NCBI GenBank assembly: GCA_025201345.1
Contig: JAIXMG010000013.1
Location: 682,001-746,000, forward strand
Source of the DNA: Thamnidium elegans
Lineage: Eukaryota > Mucoromycota > Mucoromycetes > Mucorales > Mucoraceae
Direction of reading: 5' to 3'
DNA length: 64,000 nt
Shown here: piece by piece, positions 1 through 9,483 of the stretch
Position numbering within the stretch: position 1 is the stretch's first letter
Layout of the letters: each line of letters opens with the position of its first letter
Program-made: the position numbers and the translations under genes
Notes under the pieces: model-generated
Database searches by the model: none
The model's input: the letters and a program-made list of their open reading frames with translations, nothing else
Told to the model about the DNA's origin: nothing

Positions 1-1282
1 ACCCTTGATCATAACGAAATCGTCATTGACAACACCGTAGTGAGGGAAACCACCCATAGGGGTAATAGGCTTCTCGGTCAAATCGTATTCGGTAGTACCA
101 GACTTGGCATCGGCACCAGTAGCAATACGGTAGATCTTCTTGTTGATTTCGGTACGACGATGGTAACCACGTTGACCAGCACGAGCGACAGAGTACATGA
201 CTCTGGAAGGATGCCAGGCACCAATACAAGCAACCTTACGGAGACCACGATGAGTCTTACGAGGAAGCTTCTTAGTACCCCAACGAGCGGTAACACCTTC
301 GAAACCGTGACCCTTGGTGGTAGCAATGATATCAACCATCTCATCTTGTTCAAAGACGGAACCAACAGTGACCTCCTTTTCGAAATGTTCACGAGCCCAG
401 TCGACCTTGGCTTCGATAGAACCACCGTTCAATTGAACTTCCATAAGGTGAGCCTTACGTTGATGGAGCTTGGCCTTGGCAATTTGAGTGTGGGCAATGA
501 CACGGACAACGGAACAGTACTTCTTGATACGCTCGAGTTCACGAGTGACATCCTTGGCACCGGCAGCATACTTTTGAGCATACTTGGTGAAGGCCTTCTT
601 CTTGGAACGGTACCAGTTCTTGTAGAATCTACGCTTAGCTTCTTCGGAAAGATGCTCGGCCCAGACAGTGGTCAAAGAACGGAGACCACGAGGGGTCTCG
701 ACGTAACCGACAACACCGATAACAACCATAGCGGGAGCTTCGATAACGGTAACGGCTTCAACAACTTCCTTCTTGTGCATCTTGGATCCAGGACGTTCAA
801 GATCACGGACGATATGGGTCATACCAGCCTTGTAACCCATGAAAGCGGTCAAGTGGACAGCCTTCTTGGCATCATCCTTGGGGTAAGCCTTAACGCGACC
901 ACGGTGAGATCTAGTTCTCTTACGGGGACCGAAACCCAAATGACCGTGACGGGGAGCTATACACGTCAAATTAAGAAATTAGTTTTTTTTTAAAAAAATC
1001 TCAATGTGTTGCATTTGTAATAACGTACCCTCAAACTTTCTATTGTAGGACGAATAGAGAAAAAAAAGGAAAGGTAATGTTAGTTAATTGTTATATTATT
1101 ATTTTTTTTTTTTTTTTTAATCGGGTCGTAATTGACATTTTCGACAGATATCAAAAAAAAAAAAAAAAAGATGCTGTTTTGTTGTAAACGATTTAAATAT
1201 ACCTGTGCGACTATTGTAAACAGATGAGTTAGTATGATGATAGATGGATTTGGGTTTTGTCACAAAGATGTGTATTTACCAT
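1..1282 (-). CDS. RPL3: 60S ribosomal protein L3 (uL3), 3' part outside window
   Basis: Large-subunit ribosomal protein uL3, which contacts the peptidyl-transferase centre. Exons on the minus strand are 1280-1282 (ATG only), 1203-1210 (8 nt), 1029-1039 (11 nt) and 956-1, continuing past the left edge. The spliced N-terminus reads [20 protein letters not shown], close to yeast Rpl3. Further family blocks seen are [57 protein letters not shown] and [20 protein letters not shown]. About 325 of roughly 390 residues are present; the C-terminal ~60 are missing. The start is fixed because the conserved SHRKFEA can only be built by joining the ATG and two microexons; all boundaries are GT-AG. Introns are 69, 163 and 72 nt. 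An intron directly after the ATG is common in ribosomal-protein genes. It is divergent from VMA10. Confidence 0.96.
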
Positions 1283-3051
1283 GGCTGTTATAGAGACAAT
1301 AAAAGAGGAGGATTTGTTGATTTACTCTGGTTGCTATGTTTTACATATCTGCGATTTTTCGTCTCCGGGGGGGAGGGGCAGCTGTGGCCGGTGCGGGGAC
1401 TATAAACGTTTCGACGATTTTTTTTTTTTTTTTCGTTTGAAGACGGTCACGTTTTAAAACAGTTTATGGTACATGTCTAAAAAGGGGTCTACAGGTTTAA
1501 AAGTATTGTTACGGCTTACTAGTGTATCATTGTTCTATTTGTCAGTGTTGGTAAGAGCAAATCCTAGTCATTTAAGAGGCTTGTTGAAACAAAAAGATCT
1601 ACACGAGGCTCAATATGCGCTTTTTAATATGTTCTTTATCATACAATTTTTTTTTTTTTTTTTTTTTTTAGATTTTATATTAATTGCTTACAGATAAGTA
1701 TATTTAAAATAATAATACTTGAGCATATACGTTAATATGTATTCTTCAAAAGTGTCTTTTTTTCGAAGACCCTTTTATCCCGGCCCTGGGCTCGGTTCGT
1801 AATGATGAACCACCACCCCCCTTTTTTTTTGAACAAGGCGGGATATTTTCTTAAATATGGTAACGAATATTCCCGAATCCAAGGTGTATTACCCCCACTC
1901 GATAATTTTATGTTTCGTATCTGTCATGTACGGTTACAAGTGAAATTTAAACTGTCTACTTATCGCTTTATGCCGTTCCCCGTACCGGAAAATAAAGTTT
2001 TCTGTTTTAGTTTACTAAAGAAAAACTTTATCATTAGGTCATTGAAGAATAAAAATGCATAAAATTAAATAAGTAAGAAATCTGCGCTGAAAAAAAAAAA
2101 AGATATTAAAAAAAAAAAAACAGGTACGTACTTAAGTTGCTTGCAAAATGAAAAACAAACTCTTTTTGTACCTCCCCTCCTCAAGTAATTTAAGTGCGTA
2201 CTATCGAGATACAATATATCTGATCGTTTCTCATTTATATTAAATCTAAGGATGATTTTTGTTTGAAATGTATGCTAATAAAAGGAAAAATTAGGGTCTG
2301 CATCGAGACTAGTATTATTAGGGCGCAGAAGACACGAATATTCTAAGTTTCAGCCTTTACAGCCACTGAAACTTTCATCTTTTCAAAGAATATAATGAGA
2401 ATAAATTTTCGCTTTTCTGTTACTTCTTTTTGAATAGCTTTTTTTTTTTGAGTCGTCGCATAGATTCTCTATAAGATGCCAAATGTAGATGGAGTAGAAC
2501 TGTCACCACCTTTTATCCAGTAATGTATTTATGATTTTCTTATCGGCCCGCATGTTTTTATATTTTGTCTTATATTTTTCGAAAGCTAAAGAAATTATAC
2601 TGGCGGGTACATCCTATGCAAGGAATATATCTTTTCTTATACCATTCCATTGATTGAAATATAGCATTTTGAACAGGATATGCTTTCTTGAGCTCCACGA
2701 CGTTTTAGTTTGTGTTTTCGGGAAGGAGGTAAAGTTATTGTTCCCTGAACTGAGATGTTTGCTCTAGCTTAGTTCTATTCATTTTATAGACTATTTTTAA
2801 AATAATTAGATACGATTTTATATATATAAAGCAACAGGTAGCTTTATCTCATTCAATAAATGATATCCAAAGTCTTTTATTCCCCGCAAAAAGAACCCTT
2901 TTCAATTCGAGAGCGGCATCTTAAAATATAGTTGAAACGTACACTTTCGCTCCCCTTTTTTTTTGTATGTTTTGGCTTTTTTAGCTTCGCGATTTTTTTT
3001 TCTTTTTTCTTTTTTACTTTTTTTTTTTTTACTAGATTATAACTAAACAAC
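1283..3051. other. Intergenic region between RPL3 and VMA10 starts
   Basis: A 1.77 kb divergent promoter region with many A and T homopolymers. On the plus strand an ATG at 1473 opens a 74-codon frame beginning MSKKGSTGLKVLLRLTS and ending in a long poly-Phe stretch from a T tract. The N-terminus faintly recalls mitochondrial bL33 proteins, but the core GTGFFY-type motif is absent, so I do not call it a gene. A plus frame at 1802-2062 has no recognisable content. I see no RNA gene. Confidence 0.6.
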
Positions 3052-3596
3052 ATGGTAAAGCAAAAATAGATGCAAGATGTAATATTTAGTAAACATATAA
3101 TAACGTTTATATTAGTCTACTTCCAACTCTCAAGGTATTAACACTCTTTTGGACGCTGAACGTGAAGCAGCCAAGATTGTTCAAAAGGCTAAACAATGTA
3201 AGGGAAGAGAAGGTGGCGATAATAGTATGGTACTTATTTTTTTTGTTTGTATTAGACCGTGTTCAACGTTTGAAGGATGCTCGTTCCGAAGCAGCCAAGG
3301 AAATTGAAGAACTTAAGGCACAAAAGAACGCTGAATATCAAGATTTTGTTGCACAGGTATGTTTATTGTTTAAAAAAAAAGTGCATTTTTTTTTTGTTTC
3401 ATCTGATATAAATATTATTTCTTATTAGCACTCTGGACAATCAGATCAAAGTCTTGGTAAGGTTGATCAAGAAACTGAAGAAAAGATCGAGGAAATTCGT
3501 CGTGATGCTGATGAAAAGAAGCAAGACGCAGTTGATAAGATGATGAAGGCTATCACTAATGTTGAAACTAAAGTTCATGAAAATTATCTTGTTTAA
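3052..3596 (+). CDS. VMA10: V-type proton ATPase subunit G
   Basis: Subunit G of the peripheral stalk of the vacuolar H+-ATPase, linking the V1 and Vo sectors together with subunit E. Exons are 3052-3054 (ATG only), 3116-3197, 3256-3356 and 3429-3596, giving 117 residues, the usual size (yeast Vma10 is 114). The protein starts MSTSNSQGINTLLDAEREAA and continues KIVQKAKQYRVQRLKDARSE, the family signature, followed by an alpha-helical, highly charged C-terminal half. The start codon is alone in its exon: ATG is followed at once by GTAAAG, and the acceptor at 3115 restores the conserved N-terminus. The three introns are 58-72 nt. Convergent with the orphan gene downstream. Confidence 0.94.
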
Positions 3597-4050
3597 ATAT
3601 ATATTTTGTTTTTTTTTTGAATAAAAAAAAAGATTAAAAAAAAAAAAAAAGATTTATACATTTAAAAAAAAAAAATGTATATATGTGAAAGTGGTATGTA
3701 AGTGGTATTAAAGTTAAAATTTTTGTTTAAAAATATATAGGTGTTGGTATATGTTGAGATATTAAAAAAGTTCTCTATAAAATAAAATAAAAATGGGCCA
3801 TAGGAAATGAAACATACAGTGTAAGAGAATAAAAAAAAAAGGGGGGAGATTGGGGGGAGAGAAAAAATTACATACAAAAGTTAGAGAAAAAAAAAATTAT
3901 AAAGGTATCGAGAGGAAGGGGATGTTATGAGGACATATAAGTTGTGGCAGTACACATATAGGAAAAGGAAAAGAAAAAGAAAAAGAAAAAGAAAAAAGAT
4001 TGGAATAAGGAATGTAAAAAAAAAAAAAAAGAAAACGAAAGAGAGTATAC
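3597..4050. other. Convergent 3' flanks (VMA10 and orphan gene)
   Basis: 454 bp of AT-rich low-complexity DNA with A tracts, a G-rich stretch near 3840-3860 and a short GAAAAA-type repeat at about 3964-3996. No coding signal is visible. It probably holds both 3' UTRs. Confidence 0.7.
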
Positions 4051-5421
4051 TTAAAAGGTTGAATGACGAACTTCATCTTCAGGACCGTTCATTATACTTA
4101 TAACAACAGCAGCAGATAAAACACTTAGGAATCGACACCATTGTAAGCTAGTACAAGTTGTATTGTAGACGACATTCCTACCTAATTGACACCAAGTAGA
4201 AGGGTTAAAATAGTTTAGTTTTCGCTGTTGTCGGAGTTCTTGGATAGTGGTTTCAACTTCAGATAAAGGTCGACAACATAATTGGGGGTTACCAAGTAAC
4301 AAGTACATGTCTTCGCCAAAACCACCGTCATCCGCATTTTCACCGAGACCGTCCAAGAAACTCATGGCTTCATCTAATACGTTACGTTGAGGATAAAGAC
4401 AAGTATTTTGGTCTTGTTGTGATTGATATTGTTGTTGTTGTTGAATAAATTCAGTACAGGATAACCAAGATTGTGTCAAGTCGTTTACGTTTAATTGTTT
4501 TTCGATAAAATAATTATTATCTGCAGGATGACGATAGATATTGGGAGTAGTAGATAATGGATGACAAGGTAAAGCGATGGTATTATGATCGTATTGATGA
4601 GAGAGGGAAGAAAGAGAAGATAAATCGTCGGACACTAATGATTCATTATCATCAGTATAATAATACTGTCGGTTTTCAAGATGCTTTTGATGTCTTTGAC
4701 GACGTTGACGACGTCTCCAACGTATTTCAGATAAATTTGTAACGGGAGCAGGTAATTCTTGTTGTAACTGTTCATGATAAACACTACCACAAAAGCTTCC
4801 TTCTTTGAAAGATCTTTTACCAGATAAATCATAAAAAGGATCACCACCGTGAATATCTTCAATTTGAGAGATAGAATCATCATCCATTAAAGATTCTTGT
4901 TTTAAAGAATATTGATCACTGACACTAGTAGCGGTACTATTCGTACCATTTGTTGATCTACCAAAAAAGGAAGACATTAAAGAAAGAGAAGATAATCTGG
5001 ACATTGTTAAAGCAGTAGGTGAATTAGGAATTAAATCATCAGAAGATTTAGATGAATTTGTATCATCCGTAGGAATAACTAATTGATCTAAACTTGATCG
5101 ATGGGTAGCAAGTCTTCTTTCCAATACATCCATTTGCCTATTCATTTTAATTGAACTAGTACTAGTATTATCGTTCTCTTTATCAAAGATGTTGGAAATA
5201 GTATCGATCGTAGTTGTAGCATCTAAACGTAAAGATTCCAATTGAGTTTGAAGTGATACGACTTGAGATAAAACGTCTTGAAGACCTTGTTCTAATAAAC
5301 GGCGTCTAAGTCGAGTAGTTGCACGTTGAATTAATTCTTGTCTTAATTGTTGTTCATCGTCTTGTATATTATTGTTTGGATGATCCCAAACTAGACTTTC
5401 TTGACTCATTTTTCTAAACAA
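4051..5421 (-). CDS. Uncharacterised 456-aa protein, N-terminal coiled coil, C-terminal hydrophobic segment
   Basis: Intact intronless ORF, family not recognised. Residues 20-75 are heptad-like and charged (QELIQRATTRLRRRLLEQG, then VSLQTQLESLRLDATTTI), suggesting a short coiled coil. The middle is Ser-rich and low complexity, with a basic patch WRRRQRRQRHQKH and a Gln run QQQQQYQSQQ. A short conserved-looking acidic region (DEAMSFLDGLGENADDGGFG) precedes the C-terminus. The last ~30 residues contain a hydrophobic stretch (LQWCRFLSVLSAAVVISIM) that could be a tail-anchor membrane segment. The second Met (5409, MSQESLVWDH) is an equally plausible start; the first adds only four residues. Its length and lack of stops in AT-rich DNA support a real gene. 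Function unknown. Confidence 0.75.
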   Translation of the reverse strand: MFRKMSQESLVWDHPNNNIQDDEQQLRQELIQRATTRLRRRLLEQGLQDVLSQVVSLQTQLESLRLDATTTIDTISNIFDKENDNTSTSSIKMNRQMDVLERRLATHRSSLDQLVIPTDDTNSSKSSDDLIPNSPTALTMSRLSSLSLMSSFFGRSTNGTNSTATSVSDQYSLKQESLMDDDSISQIEDIHGGDPFYDLSGKRSFKEGSFCGSVYHEQLQQELPAPVTNLSEIRWRRRQRRQRHQKHLENRQYYYTDDNESLVSDDLSSLSSLSHQYDHNTIALPCHPLSTTPNIYRHPADNNYFIEKQLNVNDLTQSWLSCTEFIQQQQQYQSQQDQNTCLYPQRNVLDEAMSFLDGLGENADDGGFGEDMYLLLGNPQLCCRPLSEVETTIQELRQQRKLNYFNPSTWCQLGRNVVYNTTCTSLQWCRFLSVLSAAVVISIMNGPEDEVRHSTF

Positions 5422-6832
5422 TAGAAATAAAAAAAAAGAAGGAAAGAAAAAACGTAGGGTAAAGAATGAGAGTTAATATATATAATTTACACAAAAAAAA
5501 AAAAAAAAAAAAAGAATAAAATAAAGGGTATTTATATATAAATTGAAAATGAACAATCCTATTAAACTCTCTTTTTTTTTTTTGCCCAGCAATTTCAAAT
5601 GCAAGGGGGGCATTTTTATATATAAGCTGGTTTTTTTTTAAAAAAAAAATACGTATAATAATCATACAACCCATTCCCCAAAAAAAAAAAAAAAAAAATA
5701 ATAGTCTCACGTACCAAAAAATTAAAAAAAAAAAAAAAAAAAAAAAAAGATATATATGTATATATATACGGTATATATAAATGGGTGGGGGTGGAGAATA
5801 TTCCTATCCAAGAAAAACCAAGTAAAAGAAGTTAAAAAGAGGTTAAAAAGAGGTTGTGTAAAAAAAAGGTAAAAAAAAAAGGAAAAAGGATAAAAAAAGT
5901 TATGTAAAAGAGAAAGAAAAAAAGAGAAAAATATCAAGGGACTTTTTTTTTTTTTGGTTTTTGTCTTCAATTGGACCGAGGTCAGACGCATAGTTTATAA
6001 ATAATAAATATATTTATTTAATATGTACTCCAAATACAGTTTGTATATATAATACGTTATAGACACATTTATTTGTGTTTATATATAAAGTTTGCATAAG
6101 TTACACTATATATGTACAATCATCATATCATGTAGCCAATAGACCCAATTAAAAGACCGAGAATATTGTTGTCCAGAAGTTGAGATTTTTTTGTGCAATA
6201 AGGAAATTCCATTACAACTCTATCAAACCAATCAATCAATCAAAAAGTATATAAAACACGTTTCTACCCCACGTTTTTTTTTCTTACTTGTTTATAATAA
6301 CCCCCTTCTTTTTTTTTATATATATATGTATATATGTATATGTATACATTATATAATATATATACTATAGAGTAAGTATGTGGTCAATCTGTCATATTAC
6401 GCCCTTTGCTAATATACTAAATGATACATATTTTAATTAATCCTTATTAGAGTATCATCCCCCCCCCCCCTCTCTCTTTGTCTGTCTCATCTCTCCTCCC
6501 TCCCCCCCTTTTTTTTTATTTATTCCCCACTCTTTTTTTGGATTGGTTCAATTGAGATAAAAGGAATGTGTATTATTATTTTATAAATAACCCCATTAAT
6601 TGACAACAATTTCTATATATTATTTGGGGATTCAGGAGACAACAACAATAATAAACGTCATGCCATTTTTATTTCTTGTTTTATTTCTTGTTATGTGTGT
6701 GTGTGTGCGTGTGTATATATATATATGTTTCTATGTTTTACTTTTGTGTTGCATTCCTACACAGTAAAAATATAATTAGTACAAGTCTTATTTTTTACAC
6801 CTAAAAAAAAAAAAAAAAAAGTCTTTCTTCTC
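5422..6832. other. Intergenic, low complexity
   Basis: 1.4 kb between the orphan gene start and the 3' end of the acyl-CoA synthetase gene. It contains A and T homopolymers, a T9A11-type tract near 5630-5650, TA-rich dinucleotide runs (5750-5770, 6320-6365, 6713-6726), a C tract at about 6461 and GT repeats near 6694. I see no gene. Confidence 0.7.
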
Positions 6833-9202
6833 TTACATTTCATCGAGTTGTTGCTTGTAGTGCTTGTTTACTACATTACGCTTCAATTTTTGTGCAGCTG
6901 TCAAAAGACCCTACATGTAAACAAACAAAAAGTCGTCATTTAATATCAAGAAATTCTTACTGCTTAATAAAAAAAAAAAAAAAACTTACGTTTTCAGATG
7001 ACCATTCCTCATCAGTTAAATATACATTGGAAACAATCTCTGCAGCTTTAAGGTTGCTAGCCTTTGCCGTCTTTTGTAATTCAATCAAAAAGGCTTTACG
7101 AATAGTTTGATCTTGACATAATTCTTCCATAGATCTACCTTCTTTATTGCCATGAGCTAATTGTTCAAGCGATGCTTTAACGGGCATAACGATAGCAACT
7201 GGACGAGAACAAAGAGAATCACCGTACACACAAATGTTTGCAACACCTAAAGCCGTCTTATAAACCGACTCTAATTTCTCTAATGCGATATATTCACCGT
7301 TGCTGAGTTTAACTAAATTCTTGATACGATCAATGATAGAAAGTGTACCGTCATCGTTCCATTCTCCAACATCTCCGGTACGAAGCCATCCATCTTCGGT
7401 AATTGTTTCTTTTGTCAATTGTTCTTGTTTAAAGTATCCCTTGGCAACGGATGATCCACGGACGTAAATTTCTCCTTGGGGTTTAGGTTGGTTGGTAGAT
7501 AAGTAGTTGGCATCAGGTACATCGACTAATTTAATTTCGCAACATGGGACAGGTCCACCTACTGATCCACACGAAAAGTTTTCAGGTGTCATAATAGCAC
7601 ACATACCGACTATTTTATATAAAGAGAATATTAATACTTGTGATTCATTTTGTAATTTTTTTTTTTTTTTTTTTTTTTTTTTACCAGATTCAGTCTATAT
7701 AAAATTTAAATTAAGTAAAATAGATCATACCACAATAATAGAAAGAAAAACTTACCATGCCATAACCACCCAAGATAGGATTTAACACAACAGATAAAAA
7801 CTTTTGTGTATCGTATGCAAGAGGAGCTCCACCACATAAACCAAATCTAAATCTACCACCTACTTGTTCCTTTACCTTATTAAATACCATGGTATCTAAA
7901 AATCCAGTAGGTAAACCTCTCTCCATTAACCATGACTTTGTTGCGAAAGCACGGTGAAAGATGGCTTGAGCGGCAGGTGATGCCTTTGCTAAATTAGATA
8001 AGACTCCTTTACGGATGGATTCCCAAACTGCAGGTACACCGGTCATCAGTGTAGGTCTAAATTCTTTGATATCACCTTTGCAGTTACGTACTGACGCATC
8101 GGTTAATGTACGTGGTGATCCATAGCCTAATGCAATACCCCAAAAGATAGAAAGGTTCTCAACCAGGAACTCGAGGACATGAGCAAGAGGTAAGTAGGCC
8201 ATAATACAGTCTTCTCCTTCAGTAATATGATGACCTAATAAAGTATCACAACCAGAGACTATCATTGTTTGTTAGTAAAAAGATAACATGTTTTTTTTTT
8301 AAAAAAAAAAATGGTTACTTACTAGCTCCGACAAGATTGGAGTGATTTAATACGACACCCTTGGGAGCACCTGTACTACCTGAAGTGTACATGATACAAC
8401 ATAAATCATCGCGTCCAGGCTTATTAGGTTTTTTAGGGTTTTGTTGACCTGCAGATTTAAGTTGATCTAAAGTATAAATACGATCACCAATGACATCACG
8501 GATTGCCTTCAAGTCTTCTTCCTTGGCATTTTCTCCAGAGTAAATAACAAGGGGCTTCACTGTACAGTTAGGTAAAACACCAGCCAAGGTCTTTAAAAGT
8601 TCGGTACCTGTAAAGATGGCTTCTACCTCTGCTTCGTTCATAGAGTGAAGTAAACCTTCGGGGCCTAAAGTTTCGTAAGCTGTGACAATAGCCATGTTTT
8701 GTGTAAATGCACCATGAGCCATTGACATCCAATCCGCGCTGTTTTTTTTTGATGTTTGTTAATATAGCGCGTTTAAAAATGTATATATATATTTTATTTT
8801 TTTTCTTTACCTGGTAGAAGCGAAAATTTCAATCTTTGATTTAGGTGATAAGCCATAGTGAATTAAACCAGCACCGATATCATGAACCATAGTAGACATT
8901 TGTTTATAAGAGATATAGTGATAAGGGGACAATTGAAAGAACTTCCAGGTCTTTGTTTGTTTTGTTTCAACACCATCTACAACCTTTACGACCTCCTTGT
9001 CTTCTGAAACCATCTTTTCTAATGTACGATAAGCCATAGCGTTCATGTCTCCGCGTCTTTTGAGACTGTACTGTAATACATCATATAATGTATGGACACC
9101 TTGAGCAGGTGTATCCACTACTTCTTCTTCAGCCAAGACTGAACGGCGAATAGGACCTTCGTTCTTTAACATTTCACTTACAATCACAGAGACACTAGAC
9201 AT
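6833..9202 (-). CDS. FAA1: Long-chain fatty acid-CoA ligase (ACSL/Faa type)
   Basis: ATP-dependent activation of long-chain fatty acids to acyl-CoA for lipid synthesis, beta-oxidation and protein acylation. Six exons: 8811-9202, 8323-8738, 7756-8258, 7685-7694, 6990-7609, 6833-6910; 672 residues, typical for Faa1/Faa4. Seen motifs are the AMP/ATP-binding loop CCIMYTSGSTGAPKGVVLNH (about residue 250), PLAHVLEF, the GYGMTESVG adenylate motif, GEIYVRGSSVAKGYF, the DGWLRTGDVGEW and IDRIKNLVKLSNGEYIALEKLE hinge region, and a C-terminal KLKRNVVNKHY. The TES of the adenylate motif comes from a 10-nt microexon; without it the frame and motif are lost. No clear N-terminal membrane segment. The exact paralogue (FAA1 or FAA4) cannot be decided. 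Confidence 0.95.
7685..7694 (-). other. 10-nt microexon of the acyl-CoA synthetase gene
   Basis: The minus strand reads tag|ACTGAATCTG|gtaaaa. Joined between GGC ATG (exon ending at 7756) and TC GGT ATG (exon starting at 7609) it yields GYGMTESVG. The direct join of the flanking exons would delete TES from the adenylate-binding motif and shift the frame. Confidence 0.9.
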
Positions 9203-9483
9203 TTTTTTTTTTAAAAAAATTAAAATAATATAATTATATTAAAAAAGGAGAAAAAAGGAAAAGGACGGGATTTTTTTTTGTTGACTTATATACACAGCTT
9301 TCACTCCGCATGATCGGAAACTCAAACGTTTTTTTTTTTTTTTTTTTTTTTAGGGCACTACATATCAATACAGCTTGCTATTCATCACATGTCAATAAGA
9401 AATAAAGCCCGCACTATGTTTGCAAAGTACCATGTCTTTTATTTCTGTTTTTAAGGTGTTGGCATTTTTTTTTTTAGTGTAAA
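9203..9483. other. Short intergenic spacer between acyl-CoA synthetase and RAD16
   Basis: About 280 bp between the start of the synthetase gene and the stop codon of RAD16, both minus strand. Contains a 22-nt T tract near 9330-9351. No gene seen. It must carry the synthetase promoter and the RAD16 3' UTR. Confidence 0.6.

Noticed and set aside
40..993. Long plus-strand open frame of 317 codons antisense to RPL3
   Set aside because: It mirrors the minus-strand RPL3 exon, which has clear homology; the antisense product is Thr/Leu/Gly-rich without known motifs.
1473..1697. Plus-strand frame starting MSKKGSTGLKVLLRLTS, compared with mitochondrial bL33
   Set aside because: Only the first 17 residues look similar; the GTGFFY core and YDP motif are missing, and it ends in poly-Phe from a T tract.
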